From Phylloscopus collybita (taxonomy: Eukaryota > Chordata > Aves > Passeriformes > Phylloscopidae), in the NCBI GenBank assembly GCA_027886175.1, contig JAJNNQ010000023.1, forward strand, positions 11,593,501 through 11,657,500: a stretch of 64,000 nucleotides of DNA. The letters are read 5' to 3'. The notes under the pieces are model-generated. The model did no database searches. It saw only the letters and a program-made list of their open reading frames with translations, and had not been told where the DNA came from. Below, in pieces: positions 1-11,820 of the stretch. The translations under genes were made by a program, and so were the position numbers. Each line of letters starts with the position of its first letter. Position 1 is the first letter of the stretch.

Positions 1-162
1 GTGCTTTGGGGCTGAAAGTTGTCCTTGGGGTGCAGCAGGAACAGGATTTGTTTTGTGTCCCTGCTGTGTGCAGAGCTGAGTGAGCCTGGATGTGAGGCTG
101 AGAGCTGCACCCCTGGGCAGCACAGAGCCTGGAACACAGGGGAGGGAGAACTGAAGACATCA
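1..162 (-). mobile_element. LTR-like repeat, subfamily A, copy 1 (cut by window edge)
   Basis: This stretch matches 21280-21441 base for base apart from about two substitutions over the first ~155 positions, so it is a recent copy of the same dispersed element. The shared end is ...CATCA here and ...CACCA in the other copy, consistent with the terminal CA (or TG on the other strand) of a retroviral LTR. The rest of the element lies left of the window. Minus orientation is inferred from the complete copies, where a reversed AATAAA lies near the opposite end. No gene is encoded in it. Confidence 0.65.
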
Positions 163-1449
163 CCCAGAGCTGTCGTGCAGGCTCAGCTCGGCCTCCAGCC
201 CAGGTGTCTGGGCAGGGAACACAAACTGCACGCAGCAATCCCCCTGGGGACGCTTGGGAGCGTGTCCCCTGCCACAGCTCCCTGCCACGGCTCCCACCCT
301 CTGCAGGACACCGGGGGGGGGTGACACTCACAGCCTGGCATCACCCACGCTGGCCCTTCCCTGGGCTGCTCTCAACCACTGTAACGCAGAAATTTCAGTG
401 ATTTACAGCCAGGAGCATGGAAAAAGAAAAAAAAACCAAACCAACAAAAACCCCATGGGAATGGGGCGGGGGGAGGGAAGGTCATTCCAGTTTCTTCCTG
501 CTTGCAGCTTTCGGATACAGGATATGGCTGAATGGCAGCCTCCACGCTGCATTTATTTTTAAGCCACTGATAGCTTGCACTGATAGGAGTGACCTCGCCG
601 TGCAACAGCAGCATCAGCCAAGGAGCTGTTTTTTTCCGGCCCTTCGACGTCAGATTGCTTCCTTTGACACCTCTGAGAGCCAAGAAACGGGCAGCATTCT
701 CTTCCCAAGGTGACTTTATTTTTCCCCCTGTAGCACCGCTGCTGGGGTTCTCTCTCAGGCTGGAGGCCATCGAGGTGTGGATGGCACTGTGCTGGGGACA
801 CGGCCCCTGGGGACAGCTGGAGGTCACTGCTTTAGGGCCTGGTGCCTGAATTACCTGATCCTCTGGAAAAAAACTGCCTTGACTGGAGCCAGAGTTGGGG
901 CAACTTGACCTCCACTTAAAAGACTCTGGAATGCACTTGCAAGGTTTTTTTTCCTTTTTTTTTTTTTTTTTTTTTTCCTTTTTAGGGCAGTTGGGGCTTT
1001 CCAGGATATCCCAGCTCCCATCTCCATAACCTGTTTACTGAAATCTCAGATTTAGTTTCCCAGGCTCATTCACAACTTAGTGCAAACAACTGAGCACTGC
1101 TCGAGGCTCTGAACACCAGGAAAGTGCTTCACCCCCATTTTGGAAACCATAGGAAATTTTAAGCGCCTTCACACAGAAATAACAGTAAAATCTCCCAGGG
1201 TTTATTTGTGACTCCAGCAAATCTCTTGCCCCAGTTTGCTTGGTTTGTTCCTAAACCACGGCTTTGCACTGAATTCCTGGTTACACCCCACGTTACCAGT
1301 GTGGGAGATGTCTCTGTCCATTCCTCCGCTGCACACTGGAAGAGAGGATTTCATTTTTGAATGGAGATGGAGATGGTTCAGCTCGAGGTGCAGGTCCCAG
1401 TTTGCAGCTTATCTTTTCAGAACTTCTGTGAGCAACCCAGCCTAGGGGG
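163..1449. other. Unique non-coding sequence, no gene seen
   Basis: I see no convincing exon, RNA gene or transposon. It holds a run of G at about 310-319, an A-rich patch at 420-440 and a 22-base T run at 955-976. Open frames here are short, overlap on both strands and carry no recognisable domain. Confidence 0.6.
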
Positions 1450-1512
1450 AGGTGCCCCTGCCCCGGAACAAGATGAGCTTTAAACCTCTTCCAACCCAAA
1501 CCATTCATGTTG
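1450..1512 (+). mobile_element. CR1 LINE 3' end fragment
   Basis: The segment reads GGTGCCCCTGCC, then GGAACAAGATGAGCTTTAAA, then CTTCCAACCCAAACCATTC. This is the usual order of the terminal ~60 bases of avian CR1 elements on the plus strand. The ATTCTATG-like end repeat is degraded. Everything upstream is missing, as is normal for 5'-truncated CR1 copies. Confidence 0.75.
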
Positions 1513-1582
1513 ATGCCACCAGAAAACTCCTTGGAATTCAACAGGAAGAGCCTGGCTGGAGGACACCATCATGTGGGCAAAC

Positions 1583-1731
1583 GAAGCTGCCCTGCACAGA
1601 CCTCCAGGGTGGTTCTGGGGCTGGGACGTGCTGGGTTCCCATCCCCAGCTCTGTCTCTGTGCTGCCTCCAGCGCCTCAAAGCCCCAAAAATCTGCCTGGG
1701 AGGGACCCTTCAAAGGCAGACGCTTCTTCCT
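1583..1731. repeat. Direct repeat copy 1 (partner at 2607-2790)
   Basis: This ~150-bp block is repeated about 1 kb downstream. Both copies share GAAGCTGCC, CTGCACAGACCTCCAGGG, GCTGGGACGTGCTGGGTTCC, CATCCCCAGCTCTG and CTCCAGCGCCTCAAAGCC, and end with CTTCTTCCT. Copy 1 lacks about 20 bases that copy 2 has after TTCTGGGGCTGG. It may be a local duplication or two copies of an unrecognised dispersed repeat. Confidence 0.8.
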
Positions 1732-2606
1732 GCGTCACTCGCCAAGGAGAGGGCACCAGGGCTCAGATAGGGATTTCTGAGCTCAGAAATGTCAGGAGGA
1801 AGCGATGGACTCGGAGGAAATTCTTGCGACGGTCCCGGAGGAAGCGGGAGATGTGAAAACACACGATGTATTTTCCTCCCACAAGCTGCGCGCTCTGTTT
1901 TTATTATCATAAACCTGGGCCCGGAGGATGTCAGCTTGTTTATTTATTTGTTGAAATGAGGTTTCTCTCCTTGTTCAAACATTCCCATGTTGGCAGCTGC
2001 TGTGCTGTCCTGCTTCCCAGCTCCCCTCCCGTAACCAGGGACGTGCCAGCCCAGGCAGCGTCTCCGGCAAGTGGCAGGTGCTGCAGGTGGGGGAAGTTTT
2101 TGGGTATCTCCCCCAGGGTATCATTGGAACCCCCTGGGAGGGTGACTCCACCATGTCCTCGTGCATGTCACCACAGCCTGCCCGGGCTCACACCTCCTCT
2201 CCAGACTCTTGCAGTATAATCAGGAAAATCCCATTTTTTGGCCTGTCCCCCTGAGTCAGCATCTTCTTCTTCTTCCTTGCCACCCCCACTGTGCAGAGCA
2301 GCTCCTGCAGGTGTGTGCTGGAGATGGGTGCCACCAGTGCCCTCCTCTCTGTCATCTTGAGTCCCTGTCTGCAATGACCACTCTGGAAAATCCCACTGCT
2401 CACCTGGATCCTGAAGGGTTTCCAAGGGCAACCCCGGGCAGCGTTGGATTTGGTGGTGGTGGTGGCACCTTCCCCCTTGAGCTCCCCCAGCACTTGGGGC
2501 TGTTGCCAGGGAGACTGAAGATTCCAGGAGCCCCACATGAACCCAAATAACACCGTGCAAAACCCAGGTCCTGCTCTCCCCAGCACAGAGGTGAGGGGCA
2601 CTTTAT
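1732..2606. other. Unique non-coding sequence between the direct repeats
   Basis: No gene is supported. A small CpG-containing patch is visible at about 1800-1850. Opposite-strand open frames of 130-186 codons at 2168-2748 overlap each other in different frames and have no domain signature. Confidence 0.55.
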
Positions 2607-2790
2607 GAAGCTGCCCAGTGCTGCTCTGCACAGACCTCCAGGGAGCTTCTGGGGCTGGAAAACAGGGACAGCCCCAGGCTGGGACGTGCTGGGTTCCCAT
2701 CCCCAGCTCTGCTTTGTCTCTGTCCTGCCTCCAGCGCCTCAAAGCCACAAAAATCTGCCTGAGGGGGACCCTTCAGAGGCACTTCTTCCT
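2607..2790. repeat. Direct repeat copy 2 (partner at 1583-1731)
   Basis: This is the second, longer copy of the block at 1583-1731, in the same orientation. It has extra bases after GAAGCTGCC and an extra ~20-base insertion (GAAAACAGGGACAGCCCCAG) before GCTGGGACGTGC. Substitutions and indels are scattered, so the duplication is not very recent. Confidence 0.8.
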
Positions 2791-4929
2791 CCTCACGTTG
2801 GTCAGCCCAAGGCCCATGGCTGGGGGGCTTCTCCCCTGGACGAGGGGCTTGTCCCCCTGGCTGCTCCCGGCCTCTCCCGCGGGGTCGCTCCGGCAGGAAG
2901 CCGCTCTCGCCCTGGGGAGCCACGGGAGATGCACCTGGGAGGAGAAGCACTTTGCTGGAGGAAGAAAACAGGATCTCACATATAAACAACATCCTCAATG
3001 GCTCAGCAAGTGAGTCGCTCTTTCCAGAGCCTGTTTTCGAGCTGCTGTTGTGTCGCCCATGGTCCCCCCACCCCCCCAGCTCAGAGTGGAATTAAACCAA
3101 GTGAGAGCCACCAGAGCCCCCAGGATGGTGCTGCCCCTCTGCTGCTTCCAACCATTCATCCCTGGATGGACCCAGCGAGGGCAAGTGCTGCAGAGGTGGA
3201 GGGCAAGAATGACTCCTGGCTCCTTTCCAGGGGATCTCTGGGGCTGGAATGGGATGCACCTGTTGGATGGGAATTCTACCTTCCAAGCTGTTCGTGATTA
3301 ATCCAAAGCTCTTCTGGGGATGAAAGGTACTGGTGAGCACAGACAGAGCATCTCCTGAGTCATGGGACAGAGCATCTCTTGAGTCACAGACCCACCTGTG
3401 CTCCATCCAGAGGATTCCTTCCCAGGAATAGAGCCTTTCCAGATTTTTCATCCAGGTGGTAGAATCTCTCTGCATGTTCCTGGAATGCATTCTCCTGCAT
3501 TCTGGACTCCTTGGTCATGCCACTAAGCAGAGCACCCCATGTAGACCTGAATTTTGACTAATTTGAAAGAAAACAAAAGCAGACAACTCTTATCTTTCAT
3601 CATTTATTCCTTCCTGCTCTCCACAAAGTTCAGGTAACCGAGGACAGCGTTCCTGGCAGCCGATGAGTCCCAACCAAAGGGATCCCACTGGACCAACTGG
3701 GACATCCCAAAGGGTTAAACTGCTGCCCAGCACAGGAAACCTGCAGGCAGAGCCAGGTTCCCAGGGAGGAAACATTCCAGTTTGCTGTGGGAGAGAAGGT
3801 GAGCGAAGCGTTAACGCCGCTGGCCAGCGGAGCAGAGGTCAGCAGCGTATCCTGCTGCAAACTTCCTGAGCAACCTCCGAGGAGAAAACAACAACCCCGG
3901 CCTGGCATGGCACGGGATGGGACCTGGCCGGTTTGTTTTTCACTTTGATTACCTTGGACCTACTTTCTCAGCCTGGCTGGCGGCTGCACACTCCGCCCTG
4001 CCCCAGCTCCAGCTCCCCCTGCTGCCCCAGCGCTGGATCCTGAATTTTTTTAATGTTTCTCTGGTGTCAGTGGTTGTGTTTTTATGCCCTGGACTGGAGT
4101 AGAGAGGCAGAATTGGAGAGGAGGGAAGAAAACGAGCCTTTCAGGCTCTTTGAGATGCTCAGGTGGGAGCAGGAGGAGCACAGCAGCCCCACAGCAGCTC
4201 AGCAGAAGGAAAATCCACCAAAACTTCCTGTGTTGTCTTTTTTTTTTTGCTTCCGAATCTCAGGACACGGAGCAGAAGGCTTGGGGATAATTGTGGGAAC
4301 ACTTGGGGAAAACACCAATGGGACTAAAAGAGCCCCCCTGCCTTCCCCAGCCAGCAAAAGGGAGCAAAAGTTGAGACAAAAGTCCCTAAAAAGGGAGCAG
4401 AAGTGTCTCTGCTGCTTCATCCATCCCTGATTTGCATTAAAATGAAAGCTTTTACAGTTGGATGCTCTTGCAAAGAAAAAAAAAAAACCAAGGTAGAAAG
4501 TGCTCTGTATTTTATGCCAAAAATGATGTTTAGATAGATAAGGCTCAGAAGTTTCAAAGCTGAAGTGTGATGTAAATAGTTTTATTTACAGAGAAGCACA
4601 AGGGCAGGGGCAGGTCATGATCAGAGTGAGAAATCCTTTTGTTCAATCCAGTTTTTCTGTGAGCTTTCCTAGCAAATATCTGAGAGCAAGAGGAGGCTCC
4701 TGGAGTTTGAAATTTTCTTTTCGAGGACACGGATCCAACACTCAGAGAGGGCCAGCCCAGATCTCCCTTTGGGCATCCACTCCTGCTGTGAGAGGAACAT
4801 CCCTGGTGGGGTTTCAGTGGTGGCTGGGGGCTGGGATGTGCAGTGACACTGCCAGGGTGTGTCCTCCTGTCCCCCACAGCCAGGTCCTCCTGTCCCCTTT
4901 CTTTCTTTCTTCCACCTTCCCTGGGAGGG
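2791..4929. other. Unique non-coding sequence, no gene seen
   Basis: It contains a short CpG cluster at about 2868-2915, close to the end of the direct repeat, and a two-copy 24-bp tandem repeat described separately. No exon, RNA gene or mobile element is recognised. Confidence 0.55.
3342..3389. repeat. Two-copy 24-bp tandem repeat
   Basis: The unit GACAGAGCATCTCCTGAGTC plus ATGG occurs twice head to tail, with one C/T change and a changed end in the second copy. It is a simple local duplication. Confidence 0.85.
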
Positions 4930-5125
4930 TGGGGAGCCCCTGAGGGTGCCCAGAGCAGCTGTGGCTGCCCCTGGATCCCTGGAATGTCCAAGGCCAGGTT
5001 GGACAGGGCTGGGAGCAGCCTGGGACAGTGGAAGGTGTCCCTGCCATGGCAGGGGGTGGGTGGGACAAGGTATTTTTTAAGATCTCTTCCAACCCAAACC
5101 ATTCCATGATTCCATGATTCCATAG
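4930..5125 (+). mobile_element. CR1 LINE 3' end, plus strand
   Basis: The order of blocks is GGTGCCCAGAGCAGCTGTGG, CTGCCCCTGGATCCCTGGAA, GTCCAAGGCCAGGTTGGACA, then CAGTGGAAGGTGTCCCTGCC, CTCTTCCAACCCAAACCATT and a triple CCATGATT end. This is the typical last ~200 bases of an avian CR1. The three-fold ATTCCATG at the tail is the 8-bp terminal repeat of the family. Similarity may extend left to about 4900 but becomes unclear. Confidence 0.9.
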
Positions 5126-8100
5126 ATCATCCTGGGGACCATCTAAGATGCAAAGTCCAAGGATCCCAGGCCCAGCTGCTCCTGAAGAGGCTCAAAGAGG
5201 CTTCCAGGCTCCCCCACACCACCGACACCCCAGCGCCAGCCGGCTGAACTGAACTGTAATTCCCTCTTTTCCCTTCCCCTGGCCACCACCGTGGGGCTTC
5301 CAAGGGCTGGACAGGGCCAGTCCCTGGAGGCCGGGGCAGCAGTGCCACCCCTGCAGCGCCGTCGCTGCCGGCACTGGATTTGCTGAATTGGAATCTCACG
5401 GTTACATAAAATGCCAATTAGGATGCGGTCGGCACCGCTGCACAGAAATGTTTCCCATTATATTTTGCTGTCAGCAAATGCTGGTGTGAAACCAGTTTGC
5501 AGCCCTCATGTGGCCACCATGAGGAGGCTGGGGAAGGCACTGGAGTCTCCCTCCAGGAGGATTTGTTACCCTGGCCACCCCGGCGTGGGAGCAGCATCTT
5601 TCCTTTGGGCAGTGGGCTGGATGGTTTTGTGCTGGGAAGGACAATCCCACAGGTCTGGGGGCTCCACAGGACCCACCAAGGCTTTCCTGACGAGTGCCCC
5701 CAGCTCTTCTCATCCACGAAGGCTGCTTGTTGCCTCTTCCAGTTGTATTTTTCACACCATCTCTGTGAGGATGAAGTGCTGAGTCACAGGATCCAGGGAA
5801 TCCTGGGCAGAAGAGCCGCAAGGGACTCCGATTTGTTAAGATGTCTGGGATGCTTCCTATTAAATAATAACAAAATGCTGCAATAATAACTTGGCAGCCC
5901 CCGCCAGGCTGATGCTCAATGTGAGTTTGCCTTCCTAAAATTCCTTTAAGTGTCTCGACAAGTTGCAGGGGAGGAAGGAAGGACACTTCACTCCTGACTT
6001 TTCCCTGATAAGTTCTTGTAGTGAGCCTTGAGAAGATGGGCAGGAGGAGAAATTCCTCTGCGTCGTGCTCCTGGCAGTGGCCATGGCCCTTGCAGAGTGG
6101 ATTTGAGGATAAAGCAGGGACAGGCTGTGGATCCCATGGATCTGGCAGGGGTCACCAGATGTGCAGGAATGGGGTCGTGGCTTTTTTCACTTTGTGGGGA
6201 AGGGTTACAAACCCCCCTGCGTTTAGAAATCAAAAGCAAAACTGCTGTCAGCATCTACTTTGCACCTCAGTTTCCCCACCTCACTTAACAGTCTTCGGCA
6301 ATTTTAATTTATATTTGATTATAAATCAAATTTTAATTTATGCATAGCTTAAAAGCCTTAAATGATTTTGCATGGGCATATCTTGTGGAGGTCATTGTCT
6401 TTGCATGGTTAATTAAAGAAGTTTGCCTGCTGGGTTTATCAGAGAAGCTCTCCTGGCCTGGGTGGCACCAGGTGTCCCTGCACACAAGGCAGGCTCTTCA
6501 CAAATCTCCACAGCTGGGAGATCTCCCCAAAATGCTACAATTTTTGCCCCTGAATTCAGGATGCTGGAAGTTGGACCAAATAAAAGGTCAGATACATTGT
6601 GCTGACCCCAGTATGAGGTTTGGTTTGGGGATTTTTAATGAGAAATGCCATTAAAATGGTTTGTTAAAATGCTTTGCAGGAGTCACTGCTCCACTTTGGA
6701 AATCCTCTGAACAATCTGATCTGAAATTCCAGAATTTCAGTCCACATTTGCCATATTCTGCATTTCTGCTTTCCCTCCGTTTGCTCCTTAAATGTCAGGG
6801 ATTTTCATGCTCCCCTTGAGGTCTCCTGTGTTAGTGGGACGTGGACCTCCCCTCTAACAGGGAAACAGGAGAGGCTGATTTGCTCATGCCTGTGCAGTGA
6901 AGGCTCTAAAGACACAACAGAACATCAGGATGAACCTATAAATAATGGGAGGGTCTGTAAACCATGGGAGAGGGCAAAACTGACCCTGGGTGCAGTGGGG
7001 AAGTTTTTTATCCGTCAGAGCAAGAGGGACTGGAGGAGCCTTTGCCCACAGAAGAGGAAAATCAACCAAATGTTAAAGGTGGAGCTGAATCCCTCTGGAG
7101 ATGTGTGTGTGGAGCGGGGTGGGGTGTAGGGATGCAGTGCCCCTGTGCTTGCCTGGCTCCACAGCTGGCCCAGAAATGGTACTAAAACCAAAAATTAAAT
7201 AAATACAATCATTCATTCTGTCCTAAACTGGGCTGCAAAATGGTGAAGGGCAATTTACCACTGATTTAATGTGATTAGGATTTTTTTTTTTTTCCCATAA
7301 GCTCGTGCCTGTCTTTTTATATTATCTGGAGGATCAGTGTGGAGTCCTGAGTCAGGAAAAGAGCTCCTCTCAATCCATCCCCTTGCTTTGACTTCAGAGT
7401 GATCCATGCATGTGCTTAACATTAAGGTTCTGCTTCCAGGCTGTCCTGAATAATAGGCTCGAGTGTATTTTGAGAACTCATTTTTACTTTTTATTACAAT
7501 AATAACTTCTGCAGTGACATGAATTCCAACAGAGAGCCCTGAGGAATAACATCCCCTTCCAAATGGTTTTCCTCTTTGCACTGAAATTAGAGCACAGATG
7601 AGCAGAGCAGCCCATTACAAGACAAAGCACTTTCCAGAAGGTGAATTTTTTTCTCAGCCTCACAGCAGCTCCTTTATAGTCAAAGATTAATTCTGTTACC
7701 AAGTTCTGCTCCTGCAAATTGCAGTCAATTGGATCATTGATGAAGGACCCTGCTAAGGAATTTCTTCTGAAGGGTGCAGCTCTTGGAGGAGCTTGGGTTG
7801 GCCTTTCTTCCCTTCTTTCCTTTTCAGATTTCCCGCTGGAATTCCATACAGTGATGTGTTTGCCAAGCTGTCCTGCTGCCATTCCGACAGGATATTGCAC
7901 TGCTCCCAGAGCAGAACCACCACAGGTACTAAACCTGGGCTTGCACTGAGCAGCCACTCCCAGAGGATGTGGAGGTGTCTGACAATTCCCTCTGTGCTTA
8001 ACGGGAATTGCCATCCAAGCCCTAAATAGCTCAGACACCACAAACCCTGCCCACGAGCCTGGATGGGAGAGAGGAGCAGCCCCAGGAAAGGCAATGAAAC

Positions 8101-8149
8101 CAAGGAAGGTGGAAAACAACTCCAGCTCCAAGGAAAATGCTGGGGCAAT
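5126..8149. other. Unique non-coding sequence, no gene seen
   Basis: No gene is supported. Two features stand out: an AT-rich palindrome with flanking direct repeats near 6300-6341 and a T run near 7279-7291. A 215-codon minus-strand open frame at 7484-8131 has no recognisable motif and overlaps a second open frame, so I treat it as chance. Confidence 0.55.
6300..6341. repeat. AT-rich palindrome bracketed by 13-bp direct repeats
   Basis: ATTTGATT at 6313-6320 and AATCAAAT at 6324-6331 form a perfect 8-bp inverted repeat around ATA. The sequence AATTTTAATTTAT occurs exactly at 6300-6312 and again at 6329-6341, overlapping the right arm by three bases. In AT-rich DNA such a pattern can arise by chance or slippage. 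Confidence 0.7.
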
Positions 8150-8242
8150 GTCTCAGGCACAGGGTGGAACTGTTGGGGTGTCTGTGCAGGGCCAGGAGCT
8201 GGACTTGTGGGTCCATCCCTGCTCGGGGTGTCCTGGGATCCT
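8150..8242 (+). mobile_element. CR1 LINE 3' end fragment, degraded
   Basis: The segment has TGTTGGGGTGTCTGTGCAGG, GCCAGGAGCTGGACTTGTGG and GTCCATCCCTGCTCGGGGTG, followed by TCCTGGGATCCTAG. This block order matches the alternative CR1 3' end (outcome of the 'GGAGTTGGACT...CTTGTGGGTCC' type) on the plus strand, with a deletion between GGACT and TGTGG. A relative lies at 31890-32042. Confidence 0.65.
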
Positions 8243-8443
8243 AGGGAATGTAGGTCCATCCTCTGTTGCTCCTGGAGCTGGGTGTGGGATGGGATGAGTG
8301 GTGGCTCCCCTGGTGTGTGAGGAGGAGGAGAGAAGGAGCACATCCAGCTGGGATTGCTCCTCTTCCATCCCTTCAGCTCTGCACATTCACATTCCTCAAA
8401 GTTCCTCTTGATCCATGGCAGCTTTTAGACCAGATTTGCCTTA

Positions 8444-8476
8444 AAAACCAAACCAAACCAAACCAAACCAAACCAA
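8444..8476. repeat. (AAACC)n microsatellite
   Basis: Six or so head-to-tail AAACC units are visible. This is a simple repeat without coding meaning. Confidence 0.95.
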
Positions 8477-11400
8477 CATTTACTTTCAGGCTGATGTTTT
8501 ATCTCCCAGTTCTCAGTGTTCTGACAACCTGAGCCACAGCTGCTCTGCAGGAAGGAGATGATGAACTCAGCTTACTCACACTCCCCTCTCAGTGTCTTCA
8601 GGGGAGAGCAATGATGACAAGATTTCCACTTAAAACCAAGCTGCAAAAAGCAAAGCGGAATTCAGGCTCAGCTCATTTTATCTGTGCTTTAAAAAAGAAA
8701 CAACAGCCCCCAAAAAAGCCAGTTAAATAAAGCCACAGCAATGGGAGAAATGAGCAATATCTGCCAAATAAAATCAGTCACTCGCTGCTTGTATTAGTCA
8801 GGAGAAGAAGAAACTTTCAGATGGGCACACAGTAAAACAGCTCCCCAAAAGCAGTTGCAAAAGCAGGAGTCAAGATCCCTGCTGGAGCTTGAACTGAGCT
8901 GGGATTTCCTGGGCAACAAACAGCACCTTGCTGCTGGTTGGTATCTGAGCCCCCAGGATCTGGAAACAGGGAGTTATTTAAACTGTTTTAAATAAAAAAA
9001 TTGCAGGTTTTTGCTGCAGCCTACACAAGAGATGGAGCAATTGAGCTGGTTTGGGTGGGAGTGCAGTGTTTTGTGTGGCTTCTCCTGCTTTTGGGATCTC
9101 ACCTGGGCACGTGGTGGCCAAGCAGGAGGTGATGGGACTCACCTGAGGAGCCCATGGTGGTTCTGGAGTGCCTTTCTCGCCAAACTTTTCCTCTTTCCCC
9201 AAAATCAGGGAGACTTCTGGGCTGGAGAGAGCAGGGCAGTGCCCTGTGGAGCACCCCTGAGGCCAGCAGTGCTGAGTGCAGTGCTCTGTGTGTGAGCAGC
9301 TCCCGGAATTCCCGAGGAGTGCTCGCTGTGCAGATGGTGCTCTGCAGCACACAGCCCTGGGGAGGGTGGGGATGGTTTCCCAGCCCCCTGCAGGGCATCT
9401 CCCTGGCTCCTCCAGCATTCCCCATGCACCTTGGACACCCCAAAACCATCGGGGCCCCACAGCCACTGTTCCCATTCTCCTGTGGGATCTCAGCCCACCT
9501 CCACGGCATTTTCCAGATGCCCACTTCCCATGGGAGCTGGGGGCTCCAAGGAGCAATTCTCAGTGGCAATCCCACTCATTTCCACCTCAAAGACCCCTTT
9601 GTGGGAGCCCGGGGACCTTCCCTGCCTCCTGCTCCTGGCTCTGTGCACTTTGGCAGGGGCTGCTCCAAGGGAGCAGCGTTTTGTGCCTCTCCAGACAAAT
9701 TCTTTGTAGGTGCAACTCCAGCGAAACCTTTGATGTGGGGGCTGGGAGGTCACCCCAGGAATGCCCATGTTTGTCATCAGGAGCTGGGGCCAAGCCCTGC
9801 TCACCTCCCCAGAGAACACCTTTGAAGTCGGCAGGAACGCTGGCAGGCACAAGGGGAAGTTTTGGGCACTGGAACGTGGAGGTAAATCTCACATCGTGAC
9901 CTTTTTTTTTTTTTTTTTTTTTTTCTTTTTCTCCTTAATTTATTGTCTCACCGAAGTGTTTCCCTCCCTCCTTTCCCCGCCTCTTTCCCTGAATTTGACA
10001 CCGATGTCGGCCAGGCAAAAAGTCAAACACCCAATAATCACTGGGAAACTGGTCCAGGAGAGTTCAAAGGGCTGGGAAATGTAATTTCTCTGCTGAATGT
10101 TGAATCTAAACCTGAGCTTATGCAACTTCATCCTTCGGGGGGAGGCTGGGAAGGTGCTGACAACACGGCTTTGTTTCCTGGGATAAAATCCCAGAGGTAC
10201 TGAGAAATCCCAAAGATACTGAGAAATACAACAAACAGAGAAAAATCCCCGGGGGGAATTTGGCAGAACCTCTGCAAAGACGGCACCAGATGCCCCCAAA
10301 GAGGAAATTACAACATGTGGCAGCTGTGGTTTTTTTGGTTAAGCAACTTTTTCTCAAAGTTCAAAGCATCTGGGGAAAGTAACTGCTAACAGGGTGAGAC
10401 AGATTTATGGAGCCCACACATGGCAATATTTTGGTATAAAATTAGTAAAAAATGATTAAATCCCCGAGATGAAGAGATTAATTCCTCTGAGTTTGCATTC
10501 TTTGAAGAGCAATCGTATTTTGACTTTGTCAACTGGAAGAACTGAGTAATTTCTTGGATTAACTGATCACAAGAGTTGTAATCCATAATAAAAGTCCAGG
10601 CAAAGCTGCCAGGCTTTGTTTCTCAAAGGATTTGGGTAATGAGTTGATTTGACATTAACAGAATGCATCCCAGACTGCAACCCTGTGCCCTGGATCTAAA
10701 GGGGGGATTCAGGAAGATGAGGCACTTAATCAAAGCCTTCAACATCTTTTTCTAATATGGGGGAAACGATTGTTTATAGGAGTTGCTGGATTGATCAGCT
10801 TGGGAGAAGGGTTTTGTAGAAATCTCTGGTGCATGGCATGAACGCTGCCTGGACATGGGTAGCCAGCCTCCAGTGTGATATAAATATATCAAAAATACAC
10901 ATAAACCCCTAGAAATGTCCTTTCTAGCTACAAAAAGGACAATTTGCAGCAGCTCCCACTGCAGGTTTGTGTTTATTCTCTCCTTTTACAGCACTTCTGT
11001 GGTTTTATGCTTCGTGTTTCAGTGAGAGCCAGAAGAGACCCTGACCGTCTGCTGCCAGAGTCAGGGTTTTAAATGCTTTGTTGAGAGCTAATAAAGCCCT
11101 AAATTAAATTCCTAAATTAAGTCAGTGCTCCTGGAGCTCGGGGAGGCTCTGTGTGCCTGCAGGGATGGCAGCACAAGGTGTTTCCCTGCTTGGTTCCCTC
11201 CCCTTGCAGCAGCTCCTGCTCCTCCAGTGCTGCCACGTGCTGCGAGCCAGATCAGGGAAATGATGCTCCTCAAAATTGAACCAAATGTTATTTTGCTGCT
11301 GGGCTCTCTCCGAGCCAGCTCAGTCCCCAGGCTGCTCCGTGGTGCAATCTCTGGCTGTGCTGGCACTGAGGGAGCCTGGCTCAGGGTGCTGGGAGCTGAG

Positions 11401-11820
11401 CAGAGGGCTCAGAGTGGGAAATCATGGTCAGGAGAAGCTCCAGAGCTCTGGGGTTTGCTGTCTTGCACCTCCCTCCAAGTCTGCCCCGAGTGCACGGGGT
11501 GAGACTGTAACAGGAATTATTAAATCAATTAAACCCTCCTGGATCCTGCCCCAGTCCTGATGGTCCAGCAGGGACCTCTCTGCACAGCACAGCCAGCTCA
11601 TCACATGGATTTGCCTTCAGATCTTCCCGCAGGCTTTGGATCTTCATCCCAAAACCTCTGCTGGACCCGACCCGCGCTCTCAGGCTGAATTAACCCTTCT
11701 GCTGATGAGGCAGGGCAAAAACCCCAAAGGTACCCCAGAATGGGGAGGGAGGAGGAGATGCTGAATGTGCCTTTTAACCCTTTCCTCTTTCTGACCTGCC
11801 TGTCCTGGTGTCTAATGGCC
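8477..11820. other. Unique non-coding sequence with a GC-rich, stop-poor stretch
   Basis: No gene is supported. From about 8980 to 9900 the sequence is GC-rich and open in two plus frames (up to 223 codons) and two minus frames (up to 192 codons) at once. That points to base composition and not to coding. A 23-base T run lies at 9902-9924. The part from 10380 to 11120 is AT-richer and featureless to my reading. Confidence 0.5.
9902..9924. repeat. Poly(T) tract
   Basis: Twenty-three consecutive T followed by CTTTTTCTCC. It is a homopolymer, and its length is error-prone in sequencing. Confidence 0.95.

Noticed and set aside
7484..8131. 215-codon open frame on the minus strand
   Set aside because: No domain, signal or conserved motif is visible, it overlaps another long frame, and frames of this length are expected by chance in 64 kb of this composition.
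8980..9900. Long open frames in several frames at once (up to 223 codons)
   Set aside because: Openness in two plus and two minus frames together indicates GC-rich, stop-poor composition and not coding. No motif is recognised in any translation.
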